From Kosakonia oryzendophytica (GTDB taxonomy: Bacteria > Pseudomonadota > Gammaproteobacteria > Enterobacterales > Enterobacteriaceae): a stretch of 64,000 nt of DNA. Shown piece after piece: positions 1 through 10,585 of the stretch (position 1 is its first letter; each line of letters begins with the position of its first letter). The DNA lies in NCBI RefSeq assembly GCF_900094925.1, contig NZ_FMAY01000013.1, forward strand, positions 1 to 64,000, given 5' to 3'. Position numbers and translations under genes: made by a program. A model generated the notes under the pieces. The model saw only the letters and a list, made by a program, of their open reading frames with translations. It did not search any database and was not told the DNA's origin.

Positions 1-29
1 ATCTGAGCCATGATCAAACTCTTCAATTT
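1..29 (-). rRNA. rrs: 16S rRNA gene, 5' end only (partial)
   Basis: Read on the reverse strand, these bases are the highly conserved first 29 nt of enterobacterial 16S rRNA, starting AAATTGAAGAGTTTGATC, so the mature 5' end is at base 29. The rest of the gene lies beyond the left edge. An rRNA operon directly downstream of murI matches the btuB-murI-rrnB order of E. coli, so this is probably the rrnB-equivalent operon. Confidence 0.96.
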
Positions 30-163
30 AAAAGTTTGATGCTCATCGAATTAAACTTCGTAATGAATTACGTGTTCACTCGTGAGACTTGGTATTCATT
101 TAGCGTCCGTGGACGTCAAGAATCCATGTCACTTTGAGTGCCCACACAGATTGTCTGATAAAT

Positions 164-175
164 TGTTAAAGAGCA
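164..175 (-). promoter_or_regulatory. rrn leader boxA antitermination site
   Basis: The reverse strand reads TGCTCTTTAACA, the canonical boxA of rRNA leaders, followed by the conserved leader stretch toward the 16S gene. BoxA RNA binds NusB/NusE and directs antitermination of the rRNA operon. The identity rests on an exact motif match in the expected place between promoter P2 and the mature 16S end. Confidence 0.9.
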
Positions 176-210
176 GTGCCGCTGTGTTTTCGCTGCGGCG
201 CGGGGTGTGC

Positions 211-238
211 ATATTACGCTTTCCCGCTGCGAAGTCAA
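211..238 (-). promoter_or_regulatory. rRNA operon promoter P2
   Basis: On the reverse strand, TTGACT (bases 233-238) and TAATAT (211-216) are separated by 16 bp. Their position and spacing match the P2 promoter of enterobacterial rrn operons, just upstream of boxA. Confidence 0.87.
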
Positions 239-308
239 CTGAATATTTTCAGAATTCTTCACCTGACAGGCCGGTGTGTTTGCCGTTGTGCCGTGTCAGT
301 GGTGGCGC

Positions 309-336
309 ATTATAGGGAGTTAATTCCGGCTGACAA
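309..336 (-). promoter_or_regulatory. rRNA operon promoter P1
   Basis: On the reverse strand, TTGTCA (331-336) and a perfect TATAAT (309-314) have the 16-bp spacing typical of rrn P1. A GC-rich discriminator (GCGCCACC) follows, consistent with stringent and growth-rate control. The A/T-rich stretch upstream (about 341-365) is where the UP element would lie. Confidence 0.9.
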
Positions 337-387
337 CCCCTAATTTAAAAAAAGTTATCAACCGTCTCTTTTTTGTTCAAACCTACC

Positions 388-1239
388 CTAAAGCGCCAGT
401 TTTTCGAGCGATTTAAAGCCATAGCGTTGCAAGACGGGCAACAATTGCGCAGTCTCAGGCGTTAACGCCATGCAATAAGCAATATTGTCATCAGACGATT
501 TTGCATCCGGTGCTTCATGATCGAGCAGCCAGGCCGTACGGCGCGCAATAGCTGAGCCGGAATCCACCAGCCGCGTACCCTCCGGCAATACCTGCAACAA
601 CTCTTCCTGCAATAATGGAAAATGCGTACACCCCAACACAACGGTATCTGGCGGCTCGGCCATCCGCAGCCACGGGCGCAGAATACGACGCAGTTCTTCC
701 TGAGGAACAGGTTCGCCGTGCAATTTTGCCTCCGCCAGTTCGACCAGCTCCGCCGAGCCCAGCATTTCAATTTTGCACTCATTGGCGAAACGCGAGATGA
801 GTTCGTGCGTATAAGGACGCTTCACCGTTCCCCGCGTTGCCAACAGCCCCACCACGCCGTTCGCCGTTAAACGTGCAGCAGGTTTTATGGCCGGAACAAC
901 GCCAACAACCGGGAAACTGAATTTTTCGCGCAGCGCAGGCAACGAAACGGTGCTAGCGGTGTTACAGGCGACAACGGCAAGAGCGAGTGGATATTGCGCC
1001 TGAACAGCCGTGACAATTTCAACAACGCGCTCAACGATGAACGCTTCGCTCTTTTCCCCGTATGGAAAAGCAACGTTGTCAAATGCGTAGATGTAATGCA
1101 GATCCGGCAGGAGATGCCGGATCTCATCATAAACGGATAGCCCACCGACGCCGGAGTCAAAAACCAGGACGGTAGGACGCGCATCAGAAGGTGTAGCTGC
1201 CAGACAAGGTGTATTCCCGTCCTGCAGTGTGGTAGCCAT
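388..1239 (-). CDS. murI: glutamate racemase
   Basis: Glutamate racemase interconverts L- and D-glutamate, supplying D-Glu for peptidoglycan. The two catalytic cysteines are visible in VVACNTAS and LGCTHFPLL, and the N-terminal FDSGVGGLSV motif supplies the Asp/Ser of the active site. Starting at MATTLQDG gives about 283 residues, in line with E. coli MurI; a longer in-frame extension upstream lies inside btuB and is not needed. The start overlaps the 3' end of btuB by 56 nt, as in E. coli, so translation is probably coupled to btuB. The rRNA promoters follow immediately. Confidence 0.96.
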   Translation of the reverse strand: MATTLQDGNTPCLAATPSDARPTVLVFDSGVGGLSVYDEIRHLLPDLHYIYAFDNVAFPYGEKSEAFIVERVVEIVTAVQAQYPLALAVVACNTASTVSLPALREKFSFPVVGVVPAIKPAARLTANGVVGLLATRGTVKRPYTHELISRFANECKIEMLGSAELVELAEAKLHGEPVPQEELRRILRPWLRMAEPPDTVVLGCTHFPLLQEELLQVLPEGTRLVDSGSAIARRTAWLLDHEAPDAKSSDDNIAYCMALTPETAQLLPVLQRYGFKSLEKLAL

Positions 1240-3040
1240 AAACTGTCTCGTAATCTTTATCGAACAGGTTGGCGATTTTACCACGAACTGTGAGGTTTGA
1301 GGTCACTGGATATGAAGCAGAAAGATCAACCAGGCTGTAAGACGGCATACGACGCTGCGTATCAGCAAACTGGTTGGTGTTGTTATCGTAGCTCTTACCG
1401 AAGTACTGCCACGCAGCATCCATATCCAGGCCAAACATCGTCCAGTCCAGTTGATATTTGAATTGCTGCCGCGAGCGATGGGCAAGCACTTCATTATCAC
1501 TGTCACGGCGCGGATCAAGATAACCCAGCGTAATACGATGGCTCACCACACCGGTGTCAAAGCTACCCGTTAACTCAACCCCTTTGATGGTCGCGGATTG
1601 AATATTGTAATAGGTGCCCAAAAAGGTGTCGTCATCGTAGTAGTAGTCGATCAGGTTCTTGATTTTGTTCTGATAAGCAGACAGGCGCCAGTTAACCGGC
1701 CCGGTCAGGCCTTCCAGCCCCACTTCAACCTGGCGAGATTTTTCTGCACTTAGATCCGGGTTAGAGAGAATAAAGAGACGCTCTTGCCCATAGAGTTGCC
1801 CCAACGTCGGTGCCTGGAAGCCAGTACCATAAGACACGGTAAAACGGTAATCCGGTACAAACTCCCAGCCTGCCGCGGCCTGCCAGGTACCATTCCAGCC
1901 AAACTGATCGTTATCATCACCACGCACAGAGCCTTCCAGCGTCACGGTGTCGAGCTTCTGCTGCGTCGTCAGGTAATAACCAGTGTTATTCCGCTTATAT
2001 TTGTTGCTGTAGTCGTTATCTGCTGAGGTCAACTTCTGCTGCTGCCAGTCAATACCGGCGCTGACCGTCCCCGCACCCAGCGCCAGGCTATTGCCCCACT
2101 GCAGGTTACGCTGCGTCATATCATCCAGCGAGGTACCCTCGTTGTATAATCCTAACGGCCCGGCATAGTTGTAGTCTTTATAGCGCTGATAGCTGCCGGT
2201 CAGTTGTGAAGAGAAAACATCGCCACTGTAAGTCAGCCCGGTTTCATAGGTATGGTTATAAACCTGACGCTCATCACCACCATCGGTGTAGCCCGCATCA
2301 TAGCCCGTTTTATTGCTATACCCGTAGCCACGCACAAACCCTGAAATCTCCTGATTGAACTGATGATTCAGACCCGCCCAGAAGGTTTTATTACGGAAAC
2401 CATCGCGATCGCTATCCACAGAGTAAGTGGATTGCGGGCGAATGTTATAGCCACGCGTATCAGTAAAGGAACCCGCTACGGTTGCCAGTGTATCTTCACC
2501 CAGTTTCTGACGAACCGTCGCATCGTATTTCTGATAATGATTAGAACCGATGCCAGCCTCAACTTTGCCGCCCGGCGTGTCGTTCTGGGTGATGATGTTG
2601 ATCACGCCGCCAATCGCATCTGCGCCATAGACCGCAGAGCGCGGCCCACGGATCATCTCGATACGTTCAATCAAAGAAACAGGGATTTGGCTGAAATCAG
2701 CAATACCGGTAATGCCGGACTTCGCCAACGGGATACCATCAATCAATACCAGCGTATGGCGCGCTTCCGCACCGCGGATATAAATATAGCTGGTTTGTCC
2801 CATGCCGCCATTTTCAGCCACATCGACACCCGGCAAACGGCGCATCACATCCGTTAAGGTTCTGGCTCCCCAGCGATCAATATCTTCACGGGTCACAACT
2901 TCTGTCGGTGCCAGTACGGTATTGACGGGTTGTTGGAAACGGTTTGCTGTCACCACCAAATTGTCTGAGCCGCTATCCTGCGCCCAGCCGGAAAAAGCTG
3001 TGACGGAGAGCGCCGTCAGCAGCGAAGCTTTTTTAATCAT
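1184..3040 (-). CDS. btuB: TonB-dependent vitamin B12 outer-membrane receptor
   Basis: BtuB imports cobalamin across the outer membrane using TonB energy; it also serves as a receptor for phage and colicins. The protein is 618 residues: signal peptide ending at WAQ (about residue 20), TonB box DNLVVTA, plug domain with IYIRGAEARHTLVLIDG, then a 22-strand barrel ending in the outer-membrane signature SGSYTF. The ATG at 3040 was chosen because it begins the signal peptide; the in-frame extension upstream lies in the riboswitch leader. Expression should be repressed by adenosylcobalamin through the leader riboswitch at 3117-3266. Confidence 0.97.
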   Translation of the reverse strand: MIKKASLLTALSVTAFSGWAQDSGSDNLVVTANRFQQPVNTVLAPTEVVTREDIDRWGARTLTDVMRRLPGVDVAENGGMGQTSYIYIRGAEARHTLVLIDGIPLAKSGITGIADFSQIPVSLIERIEMIRGPRSAVYGADAIGGVINIITQNDTPGGKVEAGIGSNHYQKYDATVRQKLGEDTLATVAGSFTDTRGYNIRPQSTYSVDSDRDGFRNKTFWAGLNHQFNQEISGFVRGYGYSNKTGYDAGYTDGGDERQVYNHTYETGLTYSGDVFSSQLTGSYQRYKDYNYAGPLGLYNEGTSLDDMTQRNLQWGNSLALGAGTVSAGIDWQQQKLTSADNDYSNKYKRNNTGYYLTTQQKLDTVTLEGSVRGDDNDQFGWNGTWQAAAGWEFVPDYRFTVSYGTGFQAPTLGQLYGQERLFILSNPDLSAEKSRQVEVGLEGLTGPVNWRLSAYQNKIKNLIDYYYDDDTFLGTYYNIQSATIKGVELTGSFDTGVVSHRITLGYLDPRRDSDNEVLAHRSRQQFKYQLDWTMFGLDMDAAWQYFGKSYDNNTNQFADTQRRMPSYSLVDLSASYPVTSNLTVRGKIANLFDKDYETVYGYHTAGREYTLSGSYTF

Positions 3041-3116
3041 TGTGAGAGCATCCACAAAGTAAAAGGATGCCGCAGGTTCCATCAATAGCACGCGATGATG
3101 TCACCAAATGCGACGT

Positions 3117-3266
3117 ATTCCGGCAGGTCTTCGGGCTTGGGGGTATAACGAGACGGCGACTTCCCACCTATGGCAGTGTCTGCTTGCGCGACCATCTCAC
3201 CTGATCCTTACCGCTGCGCGTCAGCCCCAGATTTACACTGGGTTCCCTTTTAACTCACAGGACCGG
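3117..3266 (-). promoter_or_regulatory. adenosylcobalamin riboswitch of btuB
   Basis: On the reverse strand this leader carries the conserved B12-box region (GCCATAGGTGGGAAGTCG), the CAGTG/CTGGGG arms near the 5' side, and the GAAGACCTGCCGGAAT end, closely matching the E. coli btuB aptamer. It ends about 76 nt before the btuB ATG, leaving room for the expression platform that hides the ribosome-binding site when cobalamin is bound. Confidence 0.95.
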
Positions 3267-3399
3267 AACATGGATGCTACATTCGGTTACATATGGATGT
3301 CCAGACTGCTAAGAGAGTATTTAGAAAACATCCGGGGCTGGACATCCCGTACGCAACACCTACAATCCCCGCGTTATTCTTAATCTCTCAGGAAACATC

Positions 3400-4500
3400 A
3401 TGACTCCCGAACACCTGCCGACAGAACAGTACGAAGCCCAGCTGGCCGAGAAAGTCGTGCGTCTGCAATCAATGATGACGCCATTTTCAGCGCCGTTGCC
3501 GGAGGTGTTCCGCTCACCGACCAGTCATTACCGCATGCGTGCCGAGTTCCGTATCTGGCATGACGGCGACGATCTTTACCACATCATCTTCGATCAGCAG
3601 ACAAAGTCCCGGATCCGCGTAGACAGCTTCCCGGCGGCCAGCGAGCTGATTAACCAACTTATGGCAGTGATGATCGGCGCACTGCGCGGCAACAAAACGC
3701 TGCGCCATAAGTTGTTCCAGATTGATTACCTGACCACCCTCAGTAACCAGGCTGTCGTTACGTTGCTGTATCACAAAAAACTCGATGAGGAGTGGCATGC
3801 AGAAGCGACGCGTTTACGCGATGCGCTACGTACGCAAAACCTGAATGTGCAGTTGATTGGCCGCGCCACCAAGACCAAAATCGAACTTGATCGGGATTAT
3901 ATCGACGAGCGATTGCCGGTTGGCGGCAGAGAGATGATCTACCGTCAGGTAGAAAACAGCTTCACCCAGCCTAATGCGGCAATGAACATCCAGATGCTGG
4001 AATGGGCGCTGGACGTGACCCGCAATTCAACGGGCGATCTGCTGGAATTGTACTGCGGCAACGGTAACTTTTCGCTGGCACTGGCACGCAATTTTGATCG
4101 TGTACTGGCCACGGAAATCGCGAAACCCTCAGTGGCAGCAGCACAATACAACATTGCGGCAAATCATATTGATAACGTGCAGATTATCCGCATGTCGGCA
4201 GAAGAGTTCACCCAAGCGATGAATGGCGTCCGGGCCTTTAACCGTCTGCAAGGTATCGATCTGAAGAGTTATCAGTGTGAGACGATTTTCGTCGATCCGC
4301 CGCGCAGTGGGCTGGATGCAGAAACCGAGAAGATGGTGCAGGCGTACCCATGCATTCTGTACATTTCCTGCAATCCGGAAACACTGTGTAAGAACCTGGA
4401 AACATTAAGCCAGACGCATGAGGTTTCGCGTCTGGCGCTGTTCGATCAGTTCCCGTACACGCACCACATGGAGTGCGGTGTGCTGCTCACCCGGAAATAA
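3400..4500 (+). CDS. trmA: tRNA (uracil-5)-methyltransferase
   Basis: TrmA makes 5-methyluridine at position 54 of tRNA using S-adenosylmethionine. At 366 residues it equals the E. coli length. The SAM-binding motif [15 protein letters not shown], the [10 protein letters not shown] motif, the nucleophilic cysteine in YISCNPETL and the C-terminal general-base glutamate in MECGVLL are all present. It is transcribed divergently from btuB; AGGAAAC upstream serves as the ribosome-binding site. Confidence 0.97.
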   Translation: MTPEHLPTEQYEAQLAEKVVRLQSMMTPFSAPLPEVFRSPTSHYRMRAEFRIWHDGDDLYHIIFDQQTKSRIRVDSFPAASELINQLMAVMIGALRGNKTLRHKLFQIDYLTTLSNQAVVTLLYHKKLDEEWHAEATRLRDALRTQNLNVQLIGRATKTKIELDRDYIDERLPVGGREMIYRQVENSFTQPNAAMNIQMLEWALDVTRNSTGDLLELYCGNGNFSLALARNFDRVLATEIAKPSVAAAQYNIAANHIDNVQIIRMSAEEFTQAMNGVRAFNRLQGIDLKSYQCETIFVDPPRSGLDAETEKMVQAYPCILYISCNPETLCKNLETLSQTHEVSRLALFDQFPYTHHMECGVLLTRK

Positions 4501-4539
4501 TGCCCCATGTTGTCCCCCTCATCGCCAGAGGGGGCTACG

Positions 4540-4902
4540 TTACTCTGACGCTTCGTCGCGTTTACGGTTACGCAGGCGGTAACCTATCCAGAACACCAGA
4601 ATCACCGACAACACAGCGGGCAGGAAATTGGAGCCAATAGCGGGATATTCCGCACGCACCACGGTGCTGTACAGCAACACACCGAGGATAAAACAGGCAG
4701 CGGCAAGCCCTGGCAGGCCAACAGGCATCGTGCGATTTTGATAGCGCTGATGCAGGCAATAGACCGTCAGCACCAGTGAAATCAGCGGAAAGACGGAAAA
4801 CGGCACAATCGAACTGAAAATAGCCGAAAACGCGCCATTAATTGACAAGCCAGCGATCAGCGCCAGCAGCAACGTACCTTTATCTTGACCTGACTGTTTC
4901 AT
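4540..4902 (-). CDS. yijD: YijD family inner-membrane protein
   Basis: Small hydrophobic protein of about 120 residues with four predicted membrane segments (near residues 10-28, 32-50, 66-83 and 93-112), containing the conserved [17 protein letters not shown] stretch. It matches YijD (DUF1422), whose function is unknown. The ATG at 4902 has GGATGAG as Shine-Dalgarno; a GTG one codon upstream is less likely. It starts 10 nt after the fabR stop, the same fabR-yijD arrangement as in E. coli. Confidence 0.92.
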   Translation of the reverse strand: MKQSGQDKGTLLLALIAGLSINGAFSAIFSSIVPFSVFPLISLVLTVYCLHQRYQNRTMPVGLPGLAAACFILGVLLYSTVVRAEYPAIGSNFLPAVLSVILVFWIGYRLRNRKRDEASE

Positions 4903-4912
4903 CACTCATCCT

Positions 4913-5548
4913 TCACTCATCGGTTTGATGCGCTATTTTTTCTTGTTCACGGCGATACCAGTAATACGCGCCTTTGGAAATCATCCGCAGTTGTAGCACC
5001 AGTCGCTCTTCCAGTTGCCGACGCTGTTCTGCGCCCACATCCAGCGCTTCTGCGCCGGCACTAAAAACAATGGTTACCATCGCCTCCGCCTGTGCTTCGG
5101 TGAACGCGCGCGGCATATGATTTTCGAGTTCAAGATAATCAGCAAGTTCCGCAATAAAATGCTGGATCTCACGTGCCACCGCGGCGCGAAATGCAGAGGA
5201 TGTACCAGAGCGCTCACGAAGCAGCAATCGGAACGCGTTGGGGTTATTGCCGATAAATTCCATAAAGGTCGACACGGAAGTACGGATCACGCTGCCGCCT
5301 TTGGCAATACGCTGACGCGCCTGGCGCATCAACTGGCGGAGCATCAGCCCGCTTTCATCCACCATAGTCAGGCCGAGTTCATCCACGTCGCGGAAATGGC
5401 GATAAAAAGAAGTCGGCGCGATGCCCGCCTCACGGGCAACCTCTCGCAAGCTCAGGCTGGCAAAGCTACGTTCAGCACTAAGTTGGCTGAATGCCGCTTC
5501 CACCAGCGAACGTCGGGTTTTTTCTTTTTGCTGCGCTCTTACACCCAT
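4913..5548 (-). CDS. fabR: TetR-family repressor of unsaturated fatty acid synthesis
   Basis: FabR represses fabA/fabB in response to the unsaturated/saturated acyl-CoA or acyl-ACP ratio. The TetR helix-turn-helix is at about residues 27-55 ([20 protein letters not shown]), with a helical ligand domain after it. Starting at [13 protein letters not shown] gives 211 residues, the usual start; a longer in-frame form with 12 more residues is possible. Co-directional with yijD and divergent from sthA. Confidence 0.94.
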   Translation of the reverse strand: MGVRAQQKEKTRRSLVEAAFSQLSAERSFASLSLREVAREAGIAPTSFYRHFRDVDELGLTMVDESGLMLRQLMRQARQRIAKGGSVIRTSVSTFMEFIGNNPNAFRLLLRERSGTSSAFRAAVAREIQHFIAELADYLELENHMPRAFTEAQAEAMVTIVFSAGAEALDVGAEQRRQLEERLVLQLRMISKGAYYWYRREQEKIAHQTDE

Positions 5549-5747
5549 CACGATGTTTGAATCCTTCCAATGGCCTGCTGGCACTATACCAGAGAATAAA
5601 TCTAATCCGATTGTACTGGATTGTGACTGATTGTTTACGGGCGGTTTCTTCTCTTACCCCTGAAAAAAGCACAACGATAATTGGGTTATCACCGCTTTGA
5701 TGTTAGTATTATGTTGTTTTTATGTATAAGAACAGGTAAGCCTTACC

Positions 5748-7148
5748 ATGCCACATTCCTACGATTATGATGCAATAGTAATAGGCTCCGGCCCCGGCGG
5801 CGAAGGTGCTGCTATGGGTCTGGTTAAACAGGGGGCGCGGGTCGCAGTAATTGAGCGCTACCATAATGTTGGCGGCGGCTGTACGCACTGGGGCACCATC
5901 CCATCGAAAGCGCTACGCCACGCGGTCAGCCGTATTATCGAATTTAACCAAAATCCGCTCTACAGTGACCATTCCCGCCTTCTCCGCTCCTCTTTCGCCG
6001 ATATCCTGAACCATGCTGAAAGCGTGATTAACCAACAAACACGCATGCGTCAGGGTTTTTATGAGCGTAACCGCTGTGAAATCCTGCAAGGCGACGCTCA
6101 TTTTGTTGACGATCACACACTGGCGCTGGAGTGTCACGACGGTACCGTCGAAACACTCACCGCCGAAAAATTTGTTATTGCCTGCGGTTCACGTCCCTAC
6201 CATCCGGCGGACGTCGACTTTACCCATCCGCGCGTTTATGACAGCGACTCCATTCTGGATATGCACCATGAGCCACGTCATGTGATCATCTATGGCGCCG
6301 GGGTGATTGGCTGCGAATATGCATCAATCTTCCGGGGAATGAACGTCAAAGTCGACCTGATCAATACGCGCGATCGCTTGCTGGCATTCCTCGACCAGGA
6401 GATGTCGGATTCGCTCTCCTATCACTTCTGGAACAGCGGTGTGGTGATTCGCCACAACGAAGAGTACGAGCGCATCGAGCCACTGGATGATGGCGTGATC
6501 ATGCATCTGAAATCCGGTAAAAAACTGAAAGCGGATTGCCTGCTCTACGCCAACGGGCGCACCGGCAACACCGACAGTTTGCAACTGGGCAATATCGGTC
6601 TTGAAGCAGACGGGCGCGGGCAGTTGAAAGTCAACAGTATGTACCAGACTGCCCTGCCGCACGTGTATGCCGTGGGGGATGTGATTGGTTACCCAAGCCT
6701 CGCATCTGCAGCCTACGATCAAGGGCGTATTGCCGCGCAAGCGATGATCAAGGGTGAAGCAACCGCGCATCTGATTGAGGATATCCCGACCGGGATTTAT
6801 ACCATTCCGGAAATCAGCTCGGTGGGGAAAACCGAACAGCAGCTTACCGCAATGAAAGTACCGTACGAAGTGGGTCGCGCACAGTTTAAACACCTCGCAC
6901 GGGCGCAAATCGTCGGGATGAACGTGGGAACGCTGAAGATTTTGTTCCACCGGGAAACCAAAGAGATCCTCGGTATTCACTGCTTTGGCGAGCGCGCGGC
7001 CGAAATTATTCATATCGGCCAGGCGATTATGGAACAGAAAGGTGGCGGTAACACCATCGAGTACTTCGTTAACACCACCTTTAACTACCCAACCATGGCG
7101 GAAGCCTATCGGGTAGCGGCGCTAAATGGCTTAAACCGCCTGTTTTAA
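5748..7148 (+). CDS. sthA: soluble pyridine nucleotide transhydrogenase
   Basis: SthA (UdhA) reoxidises NADPH with NAD+, a soluble flavoprotein reaction. The 466-residue protein has the FAD-binding [10 protein letters not shown] motif at the N terminus, a second Rossmann motif [12 protein letters not shown], and the [17 protein letters not shown] motif. In place of the redox-active CxxxxC of related disulfide reductases it has [12 protein letters not shown], the expected difference for this family. Its 3' end overlaps that of convergent oxyR by 18 nt. Confidence 0.96.
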   Translation: MPHSYDYDAIVIGSGPGGEGAAMGLVKQGARVAVIERYHNVGGGCTHWGTIPSKALRHAVSRIIEFNQNPLYSDHSRLLRSSFADILNHAESVINQQTRMRQGFYERNRCEILQGDAHFVDDHTLALECHDGTVETLTAEKFVIACGSRPYHPADVDFTHPRVYDSDSILDMHHEPRHVIIYGAGVIGCEYASIFRGMNVKVDLINTRDRLLAFLDQEMSDSLSYHFWNSGVVIRHNEEYERIEPLDDGVIMHLKSGKKLKADCLLYANGRTGNTDSLQLGNIGLEADGRGQLKVNSMYQTALPHVYAVGDVIGYPSLASAAYDQGRIAAQAMIKGEATAHLIEDIPTGIYTIPEISSVGKTEQQLTAMKVPYEVGRAQFKHLARAQIVGMNVGTLKILFHRETKEILGIHCFGERAAEIIHIGQAIMEQKGGGNTIEYFVNTTFNYPTMAEAYRVAALNGLNRLF

Positions 7149-8048
7149 CGCGTTATCAAAGTGGCCATTCATCGAACTACGAATGGCCTCTGCTAACTGC
7201 TCATAGCGGCTGCGCAGCGGCGATCCCGGACGATAGACCAGGCCAACGGTACGTTGCGGCTCCGGTTTGATGCACGGCAGATACACCACACCATCGCGTT
7301 TGCGTTCGCGCGGTACCGACAGGGCTGGCAACAGCGTAATCCCACTGCCAGCCGCCACCATATTACGCAGCGTTTCCAGGCTGGTCGCGCGGAAGTGCGT
7401 ATCTTCATCCGCACCGGCTTCAAAGCAGAAGCCCATCGCCTGATCGCGCAGACAATGCCCATCTTCCAGCATCAGCAATTTTTCACCGGCCAGATCAGAC
7501 ATCGGCACGCACTCGCGGTTCGCCCACGGATGATCTTCATAAATTGCCAACATCATCGGCTCATCGAACAACGGTACTTCGATAAAGGCTTCACTTTCCT
7601 TCACCAGCGCCAGGATTGCGCAATCAAGCTTGCCGCTGTCTAACTGCGCCAGCAGTTGATGCGTCTGTGCTTCATGCAGATACATTTCCAGCTTAGGGAA
7701 GGTCTGGTGCAACATTGGAATAATATGCGGCAACAGGTAAGGTCCAACGGTTGGGATCAGACCAATATGCAGCGGGCCGGACATCGTCTCCCCCTGCTGG
7801 CTTGCCATTTCCTTCAGCACTTTGACCTCGCGCAGTACAGTGCGCGCCTGATCCACCAGTAACAACCCGGCCTGGGTAAACAACACTTTGCGGCTGGTAC
7901 GCTCCAGCAGCATCACGCCAAGTTCATCTTCCAGTTTGCGGATCTGCCCACTCAGTGTGGGCTGGCTGACGTGGCAGGAGTCGGCTGCACGGCGAAAATG
8001 GCGGTGCTCAGCTAACGCCACCAGGTACTCAAGATCACGAATATTCAT
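7131..8048 (-). CDS. oxyR: hydrogen-peroxide-sensing LysR-type regulator
   Basis: OxyR senses peroxide by forming a disulfide between Cys199 and Cys208, both visible nine residues apart in [14 protein letters not shown], and then activates the peroxide stimulon, including the divergent sRNA OxyS. The LysR helix-turn-helix is at residues 18-37 ([20 protein letters not shown]). Length 305 equals the E. coli protein. The catalase gene katG, a classic OxyR target usually found nearby, is not in this window. Confidence 0.97.
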   Translation of the reverse strand: MNIRDLEYLVALAEHRHFRRAADSCHVSQPTLSGQIRKLEDELGVMLLERTSRKVLFTQAGLLLVDQARTVLREVKVLKEMASQQGETMSGPLHIGLIPTVGPYLLPHIIPMLHQTFPKLEMYLHEAQTHQLLAQLDSGKLDCAILALVKESEAFIEVPLFDEPMMLAIYEDHPWANRECVPMSDLAGEKLLMLEDGHCLRDQAMGFCFEAGADEDTHFRATSLETLRNMVAAGSGITLLPALSVPRERKRDGVVYLPCIKPEPQRTVGLVYRPGSPLRSRYEQLAEAIRSSMNGHFDNALKQAV

Positions 8049-8069
8049 TATTCATCCTCCGTCGCCACG

Positions 8070-8143
8070 ATAGTTCATGGCGATAGATAGCATAGCAACG
8101 AACGATTATCCCTATCAAGCATTCTGTTTAATAATTAGCGTCA
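8070..8143. promoter_or_regulatory. oxyR-oxyS divergent regulatory region
   Basis: The gap between the oxyR start and the OxyS 5' end holds GATAGATAGCATAG and, about one helical turn further on, CTATCAAGC. These ATAG/CTAT quarter-sites are spaced as OxyR tetramer sites usually are. A -10-like TAATAATTA lies just before the OxyS start. OxyR is expected to bind here to repress itself and activate oxyS. The exact site boundaries are inferred. Confidence 0.65.
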
Positions 8144-8254
8144 GAAACGAAGCGGGACCTCAACTGACCCCTTGAGAAGACTGCCTACCCTTATGTTTCT
8201 CTGAACAACTAAAGCCAACGTGAACTTTTGCGGACCCCGTGTCCGCTTTTTTTT
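8144..8254 (+). ncRNA. oxyS: OxyS oxidative-stress small RNA
   Basis: OxyS is an Hfq-dependent sRNA induced by peroxide that represses rpoS and fhlA. The 5' start GAAACGAAGCGGGACC, the linker AACTAAAGCCAACGTGAAC and the terminator hairpin GCGGAC-CCCGT-GTCCGC followed by a run of T (8247-8256) align well with E. coli OxyS. The middle part (about 8161-8200) is clearly diverged, although the outer GAAAC/GTTTC pairing of the first stem is kept. It sits divergently from oxyR, as expected. Confidence 0.93.
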
Positions 8255-8305
8255 TTGCATAAAAAAGCCCGGCGTATAGCCAGGCTCCCTGTTCATCCAC
8301 TCACC

Positions 8306-9679
8306 TCAGACAAGCCGCGCTTTCGCATCGGTAATCGCCTGCGCTACCTGAGTGGGAGAAACGCCACCTTTCGCGGCACGTTTATCAAGGCATGACTGCA
8401 ACGCGAGAATCGGATAGACATCGTCACCGATCACCGCACTGAATTTTTGCAGGTCGGCCAACGCCAGCTCTTCCAGCGGTTTGCCCTGAGCAATCGCTTC
8501 CACCACTGCTTCACCCACAATATGATGCGCTTCGCGGAACGGCACCCCTTTGGCGACCAGATAATCCGCAAGTTCAGTGGCGTTCGCATAACCCTGCTGT
8601 GCAGCTTCCTGGCAACGTGGGCGTTTCACCTGAATGCCATCCAGTACCAGTACCGCCATATGCAGGCAATCAAGCCAGGTATCCAGCGCATCGAACAGCC
8701 CTTCCTTGTCTTCCTGCATATCTTTGTTGTACGCCAGCGGCAGGCCTTTGAGCGTCATCATCATGCCGGTCAGCGCGCCCTGTACACGACCGCATTTACC
8801 GCGGATCAGCTCCAGCGCATCCGGGTTTTTCTTCTGTGGCATTAATGAAGAACCCGAGGTAACACGGTCTGACAGCTCAACAAAGCCCGCTTCACCGGAG
8901 TTAAAGAAGATCAGATCTTCGGCGAAACGCGACAGGTGAACCATGCCGATAGACGCGTCAGAGAGCAGTTCCAGCACATGGTCGCGGTCAGAAACGCTGT
9001 CCAGGCTGTTGCGCGTCGCAGAAGCAAAACCCAGCCAGCCGGCCAGTTGCTCGCGATCGATTTCATACGCCGTGCCCGCCAGCGCGCCGCAGCCCAGCGG
9101 ACTCACATCCAGGCGTTTCAGCGTGTCCTGCAAACGGCTTTCATCGCGCGCCAGCATCTCCACGTAAGCTAACGCCCAGTGTGCAAAAGTCACCGGTTGG
9201 GCGCGTTGCAGGTGCGTATAGCCCGGCATCACGGCGTCCTGATTATTCTCTGCGGTCACCACCAGCGCGCTCTGTAACTGGCGGTTCGCCACCAGCAGCT
9301 CGCTGACCGTGTCTTTGCACCACAGTTTCAAATCGGTTGCAACCTGATCATTACGGCTGCGCCCGGTGTGCAGCTTCTTACCCAGTTGACCTACTTTGTC
9401 GATCAGCTTGCCTTCCACCCAGCTGTGAATATCTTCAGCGTCGCTTTCGAGGATCTGCTGCGGGTTAGCCTGCACCTCTTCCAGCAACACATGCAGCGCC
9501 TCTTCCAGTTGCTGCTGCTCCACCGGGGTCAGAACACCTACCGTCACCAGCGCTTTAGACCAGGCCACAGAGCCAACGATATCCTGCTCCGCCAGGCGAT
9601 AGTCAAAGCGCAAAGAGTCGTTGAACTGTTTGAACCGTTGATCCGCTGCCTGAGTAAAACGCCCGCCCCAAAGTGCCAT
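8306..9679 (-). CDS. argH: argininosuccinate lyase
   Basis: ArgH splits argininosuccinate into arginine and fumarate, the last step of arginine synthesis. The fumarase-superfamily signature [11 protein letters not shown] contains the catalytic serine region. Starting at MALWGGRF gives 457 residues, the E. coli length; an upstream in-frame Met adds ten residues and is not conserved. Last gene of the argCBH operon, separated from argB by a 116-nt gap that contains a REP pair. Confidence 0.97.
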   Translation of the reverse strand: MALWGGRFTQAADQRFKQFNDSLRFDYRLAEQDIVGSVAWSKALVTVGVLTPVEQQQLEEALHVLLEEVQANPQQILESDAEDIHSWVEGKLIDKVGQLGKKLHTGRSRNDQVATDLKLWCKDTVSELLVANRQLQSALVVTAENNQDAVMPGYTHLQRAQPVTFAHWALAYVEMLARDESRLQDTLKRLDVSPLGCGALAGTAYEIDREQLAGWLGFASATRNSLDSVSDRDHVLELLSDASIGMVHLSRFAEDLIFFNSGEAGFVELSDRVTSGSSLMPQKKNPDALELIRGKCGRVQGALTGMMMTLKGLPLAYNKDMQEDKEGLFDALDTWLDCLHMAVLVLDGIQVKRPRCQEAAQQGYANATELADYLVAKGVPFREAHHIVGEAVVEAIAQGKPLEELALADLQKFSAVIGDDVYPILALQSCLDKRAAKGGVSPTQVAQAITDAKARLV

Positions 9680-9710
9680 AATATGCTTCCTTAATTTCTT
9701 GAATTTCACT

Positions 9711-9785
9711 GCCGGATGGCGCTGTGCTTATCCGGCTTACAGGTTCAGTTCACGCAGGCCCGATAAGGCGTAACCGCCATCGGGC
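9711..9785. repeat. REP pair (BIME) between argB and argH
   Basis: Two imperfect palindromes lie head to head: GCCGGATGGCGC...GCTTATCCGGC (9711-9736) and GCCCGATAAGGCGTAACCGC...ATCGGGC (9758-9785). They have the sequence style of enterobacterial REP elements and sit in an intergenic stretch inside an operon. Such elements can reduce 3'-to-5' RNA decay and tune downstream argH expression. Confidence 0.85.
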
Positions 9786-9795
9786 ACATCATGGA

Positions 9796-10572
9796 TTACG
9801 CCAGAATACGCGTGCCAATCGGCGTACCGTTAAACAGCGCCGGTAATTGCTCGGCGTGACGCCAGGAAGCGATATCCACCGGGCGGCCGAGCGTACGGGC
9901 AGCATCCAGTGCCGCGTTCACTTTCACGATCATGCCATCGGTAATAATGCCCTGCGAAATCAGTTGCTCCGCTTTGGCCGCGGTCATTTCGGCAATCCGC
10001 TGGCCTTTGCCATCCAGAATGCCGCTCACATCAGACAACAGGATCAGGTCTGCACCCAGCGTTGCCGCCAGCGCCGTCGCTGCCTGGTCCGCATTGACAT
10101 TCATCAGTTTGCCTTCGTCGGTTACGCCAATGGAGCTGATAACCGGCAGGAAACCGCCATCCAGCAGCGCGTTAATCAGTGTCGGCGAACCCGGCTGCGC
10201 CAGGCCAACATGTCCCAGCTCTTCGTCAAGCTGCGTCACTTTTACGCTATCACCGTCGCCGAGATAGAGACCGACGGAGGCAAGATGATGTTTCTTAGCC
10301 CATGCCAGCAGCGTTTTGTTTGCCGTGCCAGCTAGCGCTCCGGTAATAATATCGATCTGGTCCGCTGGTGTGACGCGCAGACCGTTTTTCTTTTTCACCG
10401 GCAGGTTGAGCTGTTTCATCAGCTCATCCACCACGCAACCGCCGCCGTGCACAATAACCAACGGGCGCTGATGAGATTCGCGATAGTGCACCAGTGCGGT
10501 AAACAAACGTTCCAGCGCTTCCTCGCTATCCAGCAGTACGCCACCGAGCTTAATAATTAATGGATTCATCAT
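9796..10572 (-). CDS. argB: acetylglutamate kinase
   Basis: ArgB phosphorylates N-acetylglutamate, step two of arginine synthesis. The amino-acid-kinase fold shows KLGGVLLDS at the N terminus, [14 protein letters not shown], and the [11 protein letters not shown] and [13 protein letters not shown] nucleotide-site motifs. Starting at the ATG pair (10572) gives 258 residues, as in E. coli; the preceding GTG is less likely. It begins 13 nt after argC. Confidence 0.97.
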   Translation of the reverse strand: MMNPLIIKLGGVLLDSEEALERLFTALVHYRESHQRPLVIVHGGGCVVDELMKQLNLPVKKKNGLRVTPADQIDIITGALAGTANKTLLAWAKKHHLASVGLYLGDGDSVKVTQLDEELGHVGLAQPGSPTLINALLDGGFLPVISSIGVTDEGKLMNVNADQAATALAATLGADLILLSDVSGILDGKGQRIAEMTAAKAEQLISQGIITDGMIVKVNAALDAARTLGRPVDIASWRHAEQLPALFNGTPIGTRILA

Positions 10573-10585
10573 CACGCCTGTTCAT

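Noticed and set aside
3108-3383. 91-codon forward frame over the btuB leader
   Set aside because: It covers the cobalamin riboswitch, whose conserved bases account for this sequence on the other strand.
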